Shown in pieces: positions 33,193 to 43,367 of a DNA stretch of 64,000 bases. Each line of letters starts with the position of its first letter. Position 1 is the first letter of the stretch. The notes under the pieces were generated by a model, which made no database searches, was not told the DNA's origin, and worked only from the letters and a program-made list of their open reading frames with translations. The translations under genes were made by a program, and so were the position numbers. Source of the DNA: Clostridia bacterium (GTDB lineage: Bacteria > Bacillota > Clostridia > Lutisporales > Lutisporaceae); NCBI GenBank assembly GCA_035628995.1, contig DASPIR010000022.1, positions 1 through 64,000 of the forward strand. Direction: 5' to 3'.

Positions 33193-34260
33193 ATGAGAAA
33201 GATTCTGGTTGAAAAATTAAAAGAAGGAATGGTCCTTGCCCGGACCCTGCACACTTATGACGGAAATATACTGTTAAACGCTGGTATCGTGCTTAAAAAC
33301 TCTTATATCCTGAAGCTCAAGGATTTAGGTATAAGAGAACTGTATATTGAGGATGAAATAAGCCATGACATTGTAGTCAAAGATGTTGTATCTGAAGAAA
33401 CAAGATTTGAAGCCAGGATAAATATCAAAAATGCTATGGACAGCATAAGGTATGGAAGCTCCCTTGATGTTAAGCCGGTCAGGGACAGTGTGTGCAAAAT
33501 GATAGATGAGCTTATGAATGTCAAGGACACAATGGTTAACATGCAGGACTTGAAGAGCACTGACTTATATACCTTCAGCCATAGTGTCAATGTATGCGTA
33601 CTATCTCTTATTACAGGCATATCCATGAACTATGATGAGGAAAAGCTTAGAGAGCTTGGAATTGGGGCAATGCTGCACGATGTAGGCAAGACAAGGGTAC
33701 CCAATGAAATATTAAATAAGGCCGGAAGTCTGACGTCGGAAGAGTTTGAAATAATCAAGAAGCATACAAACTATGGCTATGAGCTGCTTAAGAAAAGCAA
33801 GGTGCTGAGTACCTACGCAAGCTATATAGCCCTAACTCATCATGAGAGATATGACGGAGAAGGGTATCCGCTGGGACTCAGAGGTGAAGAAATACATGAG
33901 TTTGCCAGGATAGTATCCATCGCTGATGTATATGATGCAATTACCTCGGATAGGGTATATAAGAGGAGAATCAATGTAAATGAAGCTGTTGAGTATTTAA
34001 TTGGAATGGGAGACCACCAATTTGACTACAATATAGTAAGGAATTTTATTGAGCATATAACCATATATCCACCGGGAACCTGCGTGCTTTTAAACGATGG
34101 GGAGAAAGCAATAGTAGTGGATGTCAATAAGAGATACCCCAACAGGCCGATAATTAGAATACTTATGGACAGTGAGGGACAGATACCCAGAGAACCTAAA
34201 GAAATTGACCTTACCAAGAACAACACCCTCTTGATCAATGAAATAGTAGATGATATATAA
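33193..34260 (+). CDS. HD-GYP domain phosphodiesterase
   Basis: A 355-residue cytoplasmic protein. It has an N-terminal ~130-residue region with DUF3391-like beta character (KLKEGMVLARTLHTYDGNILL) and a full HD-GYP domain: MLHDVGK (HD), KKHTNYGYELL, ALTHHERYDGEGYP (HHE and GYP), IADVYDAITSDR. Family members hydrolyse cyclic di-GMP, and all visible metal ligands are present. A C-terminal ~70-residue beta domain (TCVLLNDGEKAIVVDVNKRYP) follows. ATG 33193 is preceded by GGGGGGA. Its leader is the tandem hairpin region. Confidence 0.9.
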   Translation: MRKILVEKLKEGMVLARTLHTYDGNILLNAGIVLKNSYILKLKDLGIRELYIEDEISHDIVVKDVVSEETRFEARINIKNAMDSIRYGSSLDVKPVRDSVCKMIDELMNVKDTMVNMQDLKSTDLYTFSHSVNVCVLSLITGISMNYDEEKLRELGIGAMLHDVGKTRVPNEILNKAGSLTSEEFEIIKKHTNYGYELLKKSKVLSTYASYIALTHHERYDGEGYPLGLRGEEIHEFARIVSIADVYDAITSDRVYKRRINVNEAVEYLIGMGDHQFDYNIVRNFIEHITIYPPGTCVLLNDGEKAIVVDVNKRYPNRPIIRILMDSEGQIPREPKEIDLTKNNTLLINEIVDDI

Positions 34261-34325
34261 GTTTGGGTTGCGGGGTTTGGGGTTCGAGGTTCGTGGTTCG
34301 TGGATTGAGAAAAGTCTTCGAAGAT
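34261..34325. repeat. GTTACG-family repeat, G-rich form
   Basis: Iterations of GG(T)TTCG(A/T)GG directly after the HD-GYP stop, then GTCTTCGAAGATA, the same TTCGAAGA core seen before uvrC and at 24115. Confidence 0.5.
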
Positions 34326-34343
34326 ATATTTGGAGGTGCAGCA

Positions 34344-35294
34344 ATGTTAGTCGGAATTGACTTGGGTGGTACGGCAATTAAAGCAGGCTTGGTAGACCGG
34401 GATGGAAGGATACTTATCCAATCCTCAATAGATACCAAGGCAGGAAGAGATTACAGACTCATAATTAAGGATATGGAAAAACAGATAGAAAAGCTTCTAA
34501 AAGATTATGGAAGCGGAGTTGAGGATATAGAGTCCATAGGCATTGGTGCCCCGGGACTTATGAATTACAAGAGCGGACATGTTATATACTGTACAAATTT
34601 ATTCTGGAACAACATTCCTTTGGGTGTAGAGCTGAAGGAGTATTTCAAGAAACCGGTGTATATTGAAAATGATGCTACAGTAGCAGGCTTGGCTGAAAGC
34701 TTATTCGGTTCCACAAGAAATGTGGATAATTCGGTATTTATTACAATCGGAACTGGTATAGGCTCGGGCATCATAATCAATCATAAGGTTTATAGCGGAA
34801 GCCATTTTGCAGGCTCTGAGATAGGACACATGATAATTGGGGACAACTTTTATAAATGCAACTGCGGCAATAACGGTTGTCTTGAGACTTTTGCATCGGC
34901 AACTGCAATGATAAAATATGCAATACACAGGCTTGAAAAAGACAAGTTGAAGTCGACAATTCTGGATAGGGCTGCCGGTAAAACAGAGAATATCAATGCA
35001 AAGATGATTTTTGACGCTGCCAAGGAAGGAGATCAGCTTGGCAAGGAAACAGTAGAAAGGATGATCAAATACCTTTCCATTGGAATAATAAACGTATGCA
35101 ACATATTGGACCCTGAAATAATTGCAATAGGCGGCGGGGTATCCAGGGCTGGGGACTATCTGATTGAACGGTTAAAGGTTGAAGTAGGTAAGATGTTCTT
35201 TACGCCCAATATAAAGTATGGGGATATTGTGCTGGCACAGCTGGGAAATGAAGCAGGCATACTGGGAGCGGCCTTCCTTGGAAATAATATGTAG
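34344..35294 (+). CDS. glcK: ROK-family glucokinase
   Basis: A 316-residue ROK sugar kinase that phosphorylates glucose with ATP in the cytoplasm. It has the phosphate-binding motif VGIDLGGTAIKAG at the start, the catalytic segment ENDATVAGLAE, the glucose-binding GSEIGHM and the ROK zinc motif CNCGNNGCLETFAS. ATG 34344 follows GGAGGTG; reading from the upstream TTG/ATG would pass through the repeat. The next gene encodes glucose-6-phosphate isomerase, consistent with glycolytic function. Confidence 0.9.
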   Translation: MLVGIDLGGTAIKAGLVDRDGRILIQSSIDTKAGRDYRLIIKDMEKQIEKLLKDYGSGVEDIESIGIGAPGLMNYKSGHVIYCTNLFWNNIPLGVELKEYFKKPVYIENDATVAGLAESLFGSTRNVDNSVFITIGTGIGSGIIINHKVYSGSHFAGSEIGHMIIGDNFYKCNCGNNGCLETFASATAMIKYAIHRLEKDKLKSTILDRAAGKTENINAKMIFDAAKEGDQLGKETVERMIKYLSIGIINVCNILDPEIIAIGGGVSRAGDYLIERLKVEVGKMFFTPNIKYGDIVLAQLGNEAGILGAAFLGNNM

Positions 35295-35302
35295 TATATT
35301 TC

Positions 35303-35334
35303 AAGATAGTGATTCGATGTCGCTATCTTTTTTA
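35303..35334 (+). terminator. Terminator after glcK
   Basis: AAGATAG pairs with CTATCTT across TGATTCGATGTCG, with partial inner pairing, then TTTTTT. Confidence 0.75.
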
Positions 35335-35451
35335 ATTTGTAGACTTTTATAACTAATCGCACAATTTCCAGTAAATTATTATTATGGAAATTGCATATCA
35401 TATCCAGTATAATGATTCTGATGAGAAAGTATTGGCGGAGGCGAAATTATT

Positions 35452-36795
35452 ATGAAAAAACTTGGTTTTGATTATTCAAACTCTATGGTTAAGGACCATG
35501 AGATTGCATATTTAGGAGAATATGTGAAGTCTGCCCATAATATGCTCCATGGGAAGACAGGAGCGGGAAATGACTTTCTAGGCTGGGTGGACTATCCAAA
35601 AAATTACGATAAGGATGAACTTGACAGGATATTGAAGGCAGCTCAGAGGATAAGGGATTTCTCAGAGGTGCTGCTTGTAATAGGCATCGGCGGCTCATAT
35701 CTAGGCGCAAGGGCTGCGGTAGAACTGCTGGGACATTCCTTTCACAACCTGCTGCCTAAAAATAAGAGAAATGCTCCTGAGATATATTTCCTCGGCAACA
35801 ATATAAGCGGAGCATATTTCAAGCAGCTTATGGAAGCTATAGAAGGGAAAAGCGTCAGTGCATGTGTAGTCTCAAAGTCTGGAACTACTACAGAGCCTGC
35901 AATAGCCTTCAGATTTGTGAAGGCATATTTGGAGGAGAAGTATGGAAGGACTGAAGCAGCTAAGAGGATTTATGCTATTACAGATGCTTCCAGGGGTGCG
36001 CTTAAAAAGCTTGCAACTGCAGAAGGGTATGAGACCTTTGTAATAGCGGATGATATAGGGGGCAGGTACTCAGTGCTTACTCCAGTGGGACTCCTGCCTG
36101 TAGCAGCAGCAGGAATTGATGTGAAGAGCATACTTGAAGGGGCCAGAGATGCTTGGGAAGAGTACTATGAGCCGGAGTTGGAAAAAAACCCATGCTACCA
36201 GTATGCGGCTGTAAGAAGCGCACTTGGCAGAAAAGGCAAAGCCATAGAAGTCATGATAAACTATGAGCCTTCTATGCACTTTTTTGCTGAGTGGTGGAAG
36301 CAGCTTTACGGAGAAAGCGAAGGGAAGGACGGGAAGGGTATATTCCCTGCTTCGATGGATTTCTCTACTGATTTGCATTCCTTGGGACAGTTCCTGCAGG
36401 ATGGTACCAGAAATATGTTTGAAACCATCCTCAATGTGGAAAAACCTAAGCTGGAGGTAGAGATAATCAATGATGAGGAAAACCTGGATGGCCTGAATTT
36501 TGTAAGTGGAAAGACTATGGACTACGTCAACAAGAAGGCCTATCAGGGCACTATGCTTGCCCACATGGATGGAGGCGTGCCTATAAATATATTGAACATA
36601 CCAGAAGTCAATGAACACTACTTTGGGAAAATGGTATATTTCTTTGAAAAGGCATGCGGCATAAGCGGCTATTTGCTTGGGGTGAATCCTTTTGATCAGC
36701 CGGGAGTTGAGGAATACAAGAAGAATATGTTTGCGCTTCTGGGCAAGTCAGGCTACGAAAAGCTGGGTGAAGAGCTAAACAAAAGATTGAAGTAA
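35452..36795 (+). CDS. pgi: Glucose-6-phosphate isomerase
   Basis: A 447-residue Pgi interconverting glucose-6-P and fructose-6-P. It has two SIS folds with [26 protein letters not shown], the catalytic Glu region [12 protein letters not shown], and the signature [18 protein letters not shown]. Length is normal for the Gram-positive type (about 450). The ribosome site GGAGG lies before ATG 35452. Confidence 0.96.
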   Translation: MKKLGFDYSNSMVKDHEIAYLGEYVKSAHNMLHGKTGAGNDFLGWVDYPKNYDKDELDRILKAAQRIRDFSEVLLVIGIGGSYLGARAAVELLGHSFHNLLPKNKRNAPEIYFLGNNISGAYFKQLMEAIEGKSVSACVVSKSGTTTEPAIAFRFVKAYLEEKYGRTEAAKRIYAITDASRGALKKLATAEGYETFVIADDIGGRYSVLTPVGLLPVAAAGIDVKSILEGARDAWEEYYEPELEKNPCYQYAAVRSALGRKGKAIEVMINYEPSMHFFAEWWKQLYGESEGKDGKGIFPASMDFSTDLHSLGQFLQDGTRNMFETILNVEKPKLEVEIINDEENLDGLNFVSGKTMDYVNKKAYQGTMLAHMDGGVPINILNIPEVNEHYFGKMVYFFEKACGISGYLLGVNPFDQPGVEEYKKNMFALLGKSGYEKLGEELNKRLK

Positions 36796-36846
36796 AGGGG
36801 ATTTTGTAATATCATAGTATTATAGTGACTATATAGAGAGAATACA

Positions 36847-36876
36847 GGCGCATATGTTATCATATGTGCTTTTTTC
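36847..36876 (+). terminator. Terminator after pgi
   Basis: GCGCATATG-TTAT-CATATGTGC (one G-U) followed by TTTTTTC. Confidence 0.75.
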
Positions 36877-36894
36877 AAAATAGGAGAAATAATG

Positions 36895-39800
36895 ATGAAA
36901 AACTTTGTTCATCTTCATGTGCATACAGAGTACAGTCTGTTAGATGGAGCAGGCAGGGTAGAAGGCCTTGTTGCAAAAGCTAAAGAGCTGGGCATGGAAT
37001 CGGTAGCGATTACTGACCATGGTGTTATGTATGGCGTGGTGGATTTTTACAAGCAGGCAAAAAAGCAAGGCATAAAGCCTGTGATAGGCTGTGAGGTATA
37101 TGTTGCTCCAAGAACAATGCGGGATAGGGACCCAAAGCAAGACAGCAGTCAATATCATCTGGTGCTGCTTGTAAAGGATGAAGAAGGCTACAGTAATCTT
37201 ATCAAGCTTGTATCCATGGCCTTTACTGAGGGCTTTTACTATAAGCCGAGAGTGGACATGGAAGCACTGCGAAAATATTCAGGGGGACTTATTGCATTAA
37301 GCGCCTGCCTTGCAGGAGCAATACCCGGTCGTATAATGGATGGAAACTATGAAGCTGCTAAAAGTGCGGCGTTGTCTTATAATGAGATTTTCGGTGAGGG
37401 AAACTTCTATCTGGAGCTTCAGGATCATGGGATAAAGGAACAGTCATTAGTAAACCAGGAGGTCATAAAACTCTCCAGGGAAACAGGAATACCTTTGGTT
37501 GCTACAAATGATGTCCACTATGTGGAAAAGGAAGATTCTGTGGCACAGGACATATTGCTGTGCATTCAGACAGGAAAGACAGTTGAAGATGAGGGCAGAC
37601 TCAAATTTCAGGGGCAGGAGTTCTATTTGAAAACTGCTGATGAGATGTACGAGCTTTTCAAATATATTCCGGAGGCTTTGGAAAATACAATAAAAGTTGC
37701 AGATAAATGCAGCATGGACTTTGATTTTGGACAAGTGCATCTGCCGTCTTTTGAGGTTCCTGAAAGTTATACCTCCGATACCTATATCAGGAAGCTTTGC
37801 TATGACGGCTTGGAGAAGAAATATATAGAGATATCGGATGAACTTAGGGAAAGAGCGGAATACGAGCTATCTGTCATAACGAAGATGGGGTATGCTGATT
37901 ATTATCTTATTGTCTGGGATTATGTAAAGTTTGCTAAAGACAACGGTATAATGGTAGGGCCAGGCAGGGGCTCGGGAGCTGGGAGTCTCGTGGCATACTG
38001 TCTTGGTATAACAAATATTGACCCGATTAAGTACAATCTTATATTTGAGAGGTTCTTAAATCCTGAAAGGGTAAGCATGCCGGACTTCGACGTTGACTTC
38101 TGCTATGAGAGGCGCCAGGAAGTTATTGATTATGTTGTAGGAAAGTATGGTAAGGACAGGGTGGCTCAGATAATTACTTTTGGTACAATGGCTGCAAGGG
38201 CTGCCATAAGGGATGTGGGCAGAGCTTTAAACATTCCATATGCACAAGTGGATTTGATTGCAAAGAAGATTCCATTTGAGATTGGGATGACGATAGGCAG
38301 GGCGCTGGAGATAAGCGCTGAGTTAAAAACGCTGTATGAAGAGGATGAGAGCGCCAGGCATCTGATTGACATGTCAAAGGCAGTGGAGGGAATGCCAAGA
38401 CACAGCTCCACCCACGCAGCGGGAGTGGTTATTTCCAAGAAAGCAGTGACGGAATATGTGCCGCTGCAAATGAATGATGATGTAATAACAACTCAGTTCA
38501 CCATGGGAACCTTGGAAGAGCTGGGACTTTTGAAAATGGACTTTCTGGGGCTCAGAACCCTCACGGTAATAAGAGACACCCTTGAGCTTATGAGGGCAAG
38601 GGGAATAGAAGTACCAGACATAGATAATATGGACTATGATGATCCTGGCGTATACAAGATGATATCACAGGGTGAAACCTACGGTGTGTTTCAGCTGGAA
38701 AGCGGAGGTATGACACAGTGCATGAAGGAGCTGAAGCCTAATTGCCTGGAGGATATAATAGCCGGAATATCTCTGTATAGACCTGGAGCTATGGATCAGA
38801 TTCCTAAATATATAAGAAACAAGCACAATCCTGACGAGCTTCAGTATATGCACCCGACCTTGGAGCATATACTGGATGTTACCTACGGCTGCATCATATA
38901 TCAGGAGCAGGTAATGCAGATAGTGAGGGACTTGGGTGGTTATTCCATGGGCAGATCCGACCTTGTGAGAAGGGCTATGGGAAAAAAGAAGGCCGATGTA
39001 ATGGCAAAGGAAAGGGAGAACTTCATTAATGGTATAGTTGATGAAGATGGAAATATTATAGTGGCAGGCTGTGTCAGAAATGGCATTCCAGCTCAGATCG
39101 CGGCAGATATTTTTGACGAGGTGGCTAAGTTCGCCGGTTATGGCTTCAATAAGTCCCATGCGGCTGCATATGCTATAATCGCTTATCAGACAGCATGGCT
39201 CAAGTATTATTATCCGGTTGAATTTACTGCAGCGCTGATAACCAGTTTCATGGGCAGCAGTAAAAAGGTAGCTGAGTATATCCAGCACTGTAAATCAATG
39301 GGTATAGAAGTGCTTCCCCCTGATGTGAATGAAAGCACCGTAAGCTTTACCGTAAAAGAGAACAAGATAAGATTTGGGTTGGCAGCTGTAAAAAATGTCG
39401 GCATCAATGCAATTCTGTCCATAATTAGAGCAAGGCAGGAAAAGGGTCGGTTTGAGGGACTTTATGATTTCCTGCAGAAAGTTGATTACGGTGTAATAAA
39501 CAAGAGAACAGTAGAGAGCCTTATAAAGTGCGGCGCTTTTGACTGCTTCAATGTATACAGGAGTCGGATGCTGGCAGTATACGAAAAGCTTATGGAGAGC
39601 ATACAAGGACTGAAGAAAAGCAATGTGGAAGGCCAGATTTCATTTTTTGATACAATGGAAGATAGTGAGGACATAGTTGGAAATATTTATCCTGAAATAA
39701 ACGAATACCCGCAGAGAAACCTGCTGGCAATGGAAAAAGAGATGTTGGGGCTGTATATCAGCGGGCATCCTCTTGAAGAATATAAGTTAGAGCTAGAAGC

Positions 39801-40380
39801 ATCAGTCACAATGACTACGGCGGAGCTCACAACCGACACTGAGGCTGAAGCACCGGAGACCGGGGACAACTTTGAGTTGGACGGCAAGAGGGTAACAATG
39901 GGGGGCATTATAGTATCTGTGAAGCAGAAGACCACAAAAACCAATAATATGATGGCATTTGTGGAACTGGAAGACTTATATGGAACTATTGAAATAATTA
40001 TTTTCCCCAAAATATATGAAAGGTGCAAGAATCTGCTTATTCAGGATACAATAGTACTGGTTGAAGGCAGAATCAGCCAGAAGGAAGAGGAAGCTGCAAA
40101 AATAATATGTGACACTGTAAAACCTATAAAAAAATATGCGGGCAAGAAGCTTTATATAAAGATCAACACTGAGCTTCAGCCTGAGATAATGGATAAATTG
40201 AAAAGAGTACTGTGTGAATATAAAGGTATACAGCCGGTGATTTTAGTAAACGAGGCTAGCAAGACAAATGGGAAAAGCTTGGTAATGAAAGCTGACAGCA
40301 GTATTTGGGTTGATATAGATGACAAGCTGCTGGTTGATTTGAAAGAGGTTGCAGGTTCTGATTGCGTAGCGGTCAAGTAA
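36895..40380 (+). CDS. dnaE: DNA polymerase III subunit alpha (DnaE)
   Basis: A 1161-residue replicative polymerase of the DnaE1 type. It has an N-terminal PHP domain (HLHVHTEYSLLDG, ITDHGVMYG), a palm with catalytic Asp residues in MPDFDVDFC, a PGRGSGAGSLVAY fingers motif, GYGFNKSHAAAYA, the HhH region (about 830-900) and a C-terminal OB fold (about 985-1060, VTMGGIIVSVKQKTTKTNN). ATG 36895 is 8 nt after AGGAG; ATG 36892 is one codon earlier. Clostridia usually also carry PolC elsewhere. Confidence 0.96.
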   Translation: MKNFVHLHVHTEYSLLDGAGRVEGLVAKAKELGMESVAITDHGVMYGVVDFYKQAKKQGIKPVIGCEVYVAPRTMRDRDPKQDSSQYHLVLLVKDEEGYSNLIKLVSMAFTEGFYYKPRVDMEALRKYSGGLIALSACLAGAIPGRIMDGNYEAAKSAALSYNEIFGEGNFYLELQDHGIKEQSLVNQEVIKLSRETGIPLVATNDVHYVEKEDSVAQDILLCIQTGKTVEDEGRLKFQGQEFYLKTADEMYELFKYIPEALENTIKVADKCSMDFDFGQVHLPSFEVPESYTSDTYIRKLCYDGLEKKYIEISDELRERAEYELSVITKMGYADYYLIVWDYVKFAKDNGIMVGPGRGSGAGSLVAYCLGITNIDPIKYNLIFERFLNPERVSMPDFDVDFCYERRQEVIDYVVGKYGKDRVAQIITFGTMAARAAIRDVGRALNIPYAQVDLIAKKIPFEIGMTIGRALEISAELKTLYEEDESARHLIDMSKAVEGMPRHSSTHAAGVVISKKAVTEYVPLQMNDDVITTQFTMGTLEELGLLKMDFLGLRTLTVIRDTLELMRARGIEVPDIDNMDYDDPGVYKMISQGETYGVFQLESGGMTQCMKELKPNCLEDIIAGISLYRPGAMDQIPKYIRNKHNPDELQYMHPTLEHILDVTYGCIIYQEQVMQIVRDLGGYSMGRSDLVRRAMGKKKADVMAKERENFINGIVDEDGNIIVAGCVRNGIPAQIAADIFDEVAKFAGYGFNKSHAAAYAIIAYQTAWLKYYYPVEFTAALITSFMGSSKKVAEYIQHCKSMGIEVLPPDVNESTVSFTVKENKIRFGLAAVKNVGINAILSIIRARQEKGRFEGLYDFLQKVDYGVINKRTVESLIKCGAFDCFNVYRSRMLAVYEKLMESIQGLKKSNVEGQISFFDTMEDSEDIVGNIYPEINEYPQRNLLAMEKEMLGLYISGHPLEEYKLELEASVTMTTAELTTDTEAEAPETGDNFELDGKRVTMGGIIVSVKQKTTKTNNMMAFVELEDLYGTIEIIIFPKIYERCKNLLIQDTIVLVEGRISQKEEEAAKIICDTVKPIKKYAGKKLYIKINTELQPEIMDKLKRVLCEYKGIQPVILVNEASKTNGKSLVMKADSSIWVDIDDKLLVDLKEVAGSDCVAVK

Positions 40381-40410
40381 TGTAATAGTGAAAAATGGGA
40401 AGAATAACAG

Positions 40411-40530
40411 GTGCCCTGTAATAGAATTAATATCTGGCAGCAGGGCACAACATCAATGAAGTGCATTATTAACATTTTGATTGAATAGAAAGCTGATATG
40501 TTAATAAGCACTAGTGCCCTGTAATAGAAC
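40411..40530 (+). repeat. Two-hairpin unit plus partial second unit after dnaE
   Basis: Hairpin 1 GTGCCCTG (40411-40418)/CAGGGCAC (40441-40448), linker AACATCAATGAA and hairpin 2 GTGCATTATTAACAT/ATGTTAATAAGCAC (40461-40511). A second unit begins at 40514 (GTGCCCTGTAATAGAAC) and breaks off. It is a diverged relative of the 32989 units with a compensated stem. The rest of the 328-nt gap to 40709 holds only a small AAGAAT/ATTCTT hairpin and the ribosome site. Confidence 0.65.
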
Positions 40531-40708
40531 TCATGTGCTATTTGAAGAATTGTGATTCTTTGAGGCAAATTTACCAATATATTGTATATAATAGGCTTGA
40601 TATTAAAGGGCATTTCATTTAAAATTATCACTAGAAATAGAATTTACTTGCATATCGATATACGATGGATTGAACGTGCCAGGGGTTTCAATAAAGGAGG
40701 CAGCAAGT

Positions 40709-40906
40709 ATGTGGACAGTTGTATACTTGGCAAAGAACAAGAGAATCGCTGATAAGGTCAGCGAGTTAATGACAAACGAAGGTGTTCTTGTAAGACAGCA
40801 GCCAGTGAGCAAGAACACTGGTGATGAGGATAGCTATTTTGAAATATTGGTACTTGAATCAGAAGTGGAGGAAGCACACAATATACTTTACGAGCTAGGT
40901 TATTAA
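40709..40906 (+). CDS. Small DUF2007-like protein
   Basis: A 65-residue cytoplasmic protein (start MWTVVYLAKNKRIADKVSEL). The beta-alpha-beta-alpha pattern and C-terminal EVEEAHNILYELGY resemble small putative signal-transducing proteins of the DUF2007 type. AAAGGAGG precedes ATG 40709. In Clostridia a gene of this kind is often found between dnaE and pfkA. Function is unknown. Confidence 0.75.
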   Translation: MWTVVYLAKNKRIADKVSELMTNEGVLVRQQPVSKNTGDEDSYFEILVLESEVEEAHNILYELGY

Positions 40907-40999
40907 TAACTTGGTTGGCTATGAATATTATAGCGGAGAATTTTTTTATACAATATTGGGACGCATTATGGCCATGCAGGACAAAAAGGGGGAATGAGT

Positions 41000-41968
41000 A
41001 TGAAGAATATTGCAGTATTGACAAGCGGAGGGGACGCACCGGGAATGAATGCCGCTGTACGTGCGGTTGTAAGAATGGGCATACATAAGGGGTTCGATGT
41101 CTTTGGGGTGAGAAAAGGTTATAGGGGACTTATTAACGGCGATTTCGTTAAAATGGACGAGTCTTCTGTTTCAGATATAGTACATAGAGGCGGTACCATA
41201 CTGCAGACAGCAAGAAGCGAGGAGTTCAAGACGGAAGAGGGACAGTGCAGGGCGGCTAATATGGCGAAGATATTTAATATTGAGGGTCTTGTAGTAATAG
41301 GAGGGGATGGCTCCTTTGCAGGTGCCAAAAGGCTTTCAGAAAAAGGTATTGCATGTATAGGGGTGCCCGGTACAATTGACAACGATTTAGCCTATACAGA
41401 CTATACAATTGGCTTTGATACAGCTGTAAACAATGTGCTGGATGCTATAAATAAAATCAGAGACACCTCTACCTCCCACGAAAGGGTCAGTATCATAGAA
41501 GTTATGGGTAGGAATTCAGGTGATATAGCCTTGTACGCAGGCTTGGCCGGAGGGGCTGAAGGCATAATTGTACCTGAAGTGAAATTCAAGCTTGAAAATA
41601 TATGCAAGCTGCTGGTGGAGAGAAAGAACAAGGGCAAACTGCACAGCATCATAATTCTGGCTGAAGGGGTAGGAGACGCAAAACAGCTAGAGAAGCAGAT
41701 AATGGATAATATTGATATAGAGGTAAGGGCAACTATACTTGGATATATACAAAGAGGCGGAAACACAACTGCCTTTGACAGAGTGCTGGCAAGCAGGCTT
41801 GGAGCAAGAGCTGTCGAGCTGTTAGCAGAAGAAAAGTCAAGCAGGGTAGTGGGATTAAAGAATAATAAAATTATAGACATGGAAATCGGAGAAGCCTTAA
41901 GTCTGAAAAAGGAGTTTCAGAGTGAGCTTTATGAGCTTGCGGCGGACTTGTCCAGCAGCTCGGTATAA
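41000..41968 (+). CDS. pfkA: ATP-dependent 6-phosphofructokinase
   Basis: A 322-residue bacterial Pfk of the E. coli type converting fructose-6-P to fructose-1,6-bisphosphate. It has [15 protein letters not shown], the ATP-type motif [10 protein letters not shown], the catalytic PGTIDNDL (Gly where PPi enzymes have Lys), MGRNSGDIA and [11 protein letters not shown] 41000 is about 7 nt from the AAAAGGGGG ribosome site; ATG 40994 is two codons earlier. It is followed by a PPi-type homologue and pyruvate kinase. Confidence 0.95.
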   Translation: MKNIAVLTSGGDAPGMNAAVRAVVRMGIHKGFDVFGVRKGYRGLINGDFVKMDESSVSDIVHRGGTILQTARSEEFKTEEGQCRAANMAKIFNIEGLVVIGGDGSFAGAKRLSEKGIACIGVPGTIDNDLAYTDYTIGFDTAVNNVLDAINKIRDTSTSHERVSIIEVMGRNSGDIALYAGLAGGAEGIIVPEVKFKLENICKLLVERKNKGKLHSIIILAEGVGDAKQLEKQIMDNIDIEVRATILGYIQRGGNTTAFDRVLASRLGARAVELLAEEKSSRVVGLKNNKIIDMEIGEALSLKKEFQSELYELAADLSSSSV

Positions 41969-41994
41969 ATATTACTGTAGGGCTCTGTGGAAAT

Positions 41995-42054
41995 GGTTAC
42001 GCGTTACGGGTTTCGAGTTGCGCGCGGGTAGGGGCGAACAGTGTTCGCCCGTAC
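41995..42054. repeat. GTTACG-family repeat fused to GGGCGAAC palindrome
   Basis: GGTTACGCGTTACGGGTTTCG iterations are followed by TAGGGGCGAAC-AGT-GTTCGCCC. This joins two of the repeat types seen separately elsewhere in the window. Confidence 0.6.
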
Positions 42055-42094
42055 AATAATATAACATATATATTTGAAGAAGGAGAGATTTTTT

Positions 42095-43366
42095 ATGACT
42101 ACATTAAAGGGAAATTGCTTGGTTGCACAGTCTGGGGGACCAACCTCTGTAATAAATGCAAGCGCTTGCGGGGTTATACAGGAGGCCTTCAAATCGGGGG
42201 AGATTGATAAGGTTTATGGTGCGCTCCATGGCGTATTCGGAATACTTAATGAGGACCTTTTTCTATTCAATGACGAATCGCCGGAGGAGATAGAGCTGAT
42301 GAAGGTTACACCTGCATCTGCCCTTGGATCCTGCAGATATAAGCTGAAATCAATAGAGGCAAGTGAAAAGGATTATAGAAGGATTATAGATGTATTTGAA
42401 GCACATGATATAAAATATTTCTTCTATATAGGCGGTAACGACTCGATGGATACGGCGAACAAGGTCAGCCAATACGCCAGGAGAGTTGGATATGAGCTTA
42501 GAGCTGTAGGGGTACCCAAGACTATAGATAATGATTTGCCTATTACAGACCATACTCCTGGATTCGGAAGTGCTGCAAAGTTTATTGCAACATCAATAAA
42601 AGAGGTTGGCCTCGATGCTAGAGTATATGATTATCCTACAGTTACAATATGCGAGCTGATGGGAAGAAATGCAGGCTGGATTACTGCATCCTCCGCGTTG
42701 GCAAAGGAATTTGAAGATGATGCTCCTCATTTCATATATTTGCCGGAAGTACCTTTTTCATTGGAGAAATTCGGCGAAGACGTTAAGTCGGCAATACAGA
42801 AATATGACTATGCAGTGGTTGCTGTATCTGAAGGCATCAGGACAAAGGAAGGGAAATATATTTCCGAAATGGGAACTCCAAATGCAATTAAAGACGCCTT
42901 CGGACATGTTCAGCTTGGAGGAGCTAGTGAAGTGCTTCAGCAGTACATAACAGAGAATGTATGCAAGAAAGTCAGAATAGTAAATTACAGCAGTATACAG
43001 AGATGCGCTGCTCACTGGGCATCCCTCACAGACAATGAGGAAAGCTTCTTGTGCGGTCAAATGGCTGTTAGATACGCTATAGAAGGCCATACTGGCAAGA
43101 TGGTCGGGATGGCAAGGGGCAAGGGCAAGGAGTACACCTGCGAAACACAGCTTATTGACCTTAATGATGTTGCCAATATAGAGAAGAAGATTCCTGCTGA
43201 ATGGATGAATGAAGAGGGAAATTTTGTTAAGCAACCGCTAATAGACTATATGAGGCCTTTAATAATGGGGGAAGTCAAGATTCGTATGGAAAATGGACTC
43301 CCGAGATATGCAAGACTTCAAAAAAAGCTCATAGAAAAGAAGCTTGAGAAATGGAATGTAAAATAG
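42095..43366 (+). CDS. pfp: Pyrophosphate-dependent phosphofructokinase (PPi-PFK)
   Basis: A 423-residue Pfk-superfamily enzyme. Two diagnostic residues favour pyrophosphate over ATP: IGGNDSMDT, where the ATP enzyme has GGDGS, and VPKTIDNDLP, with Lys where the ATP enzyme has Gly. MGRNAGWITA is also present. This would allow reversible, PPi-driven glycolytic flux. ATG 42095 follows AAGGAGAG; an in-frame ATG 42074 lies inside the leader. The gene is directly followed (1 nt) by pyk. Confidence 0.85.
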   Translation: MTTLKGNCLVAQSGGPTSVINASACGVIQEAFKSGEIDKVYGALHGVFGILNEDLFLFNDESPEEIELMKVTPASALGSCRYKLKSIEASEKDYRRIIDVFEAHDIKYFFYIGGNDSMDTANKVSQYARRVGYELRAVGVPKTIDNDLPITDHTPGFGSAAKFIATSIKEVGLDARVYDYPTVTICELMGRNAGWITASSALAKEFEDDAPHFIYLPEVPFSLEKFGEDVKSAIQKYDYAVVAVSEGIRTKEGKYISEMGTPNAIKDAFGHVQLGGASEVLQQYITENVCKKVRIVNYSSIQRCAAHWASLTDNEESFLCGQMAVRYAIEGHTGKMVGMARGKGKEYTCETQLIDLNDVANIEKKIPAEWMNEEGNFVKQPLIDYMRPLIMGEVKIRMENGLPRYARLQKKLIEKKLEKWNVK

Positions 43367-43367
43367 T

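Noticed and set aside
38665-39288. 207-residue minus-strand frame inside dnaE
   Set aside because: Opposite to conserved polymerase sequence, with no ribosome site.
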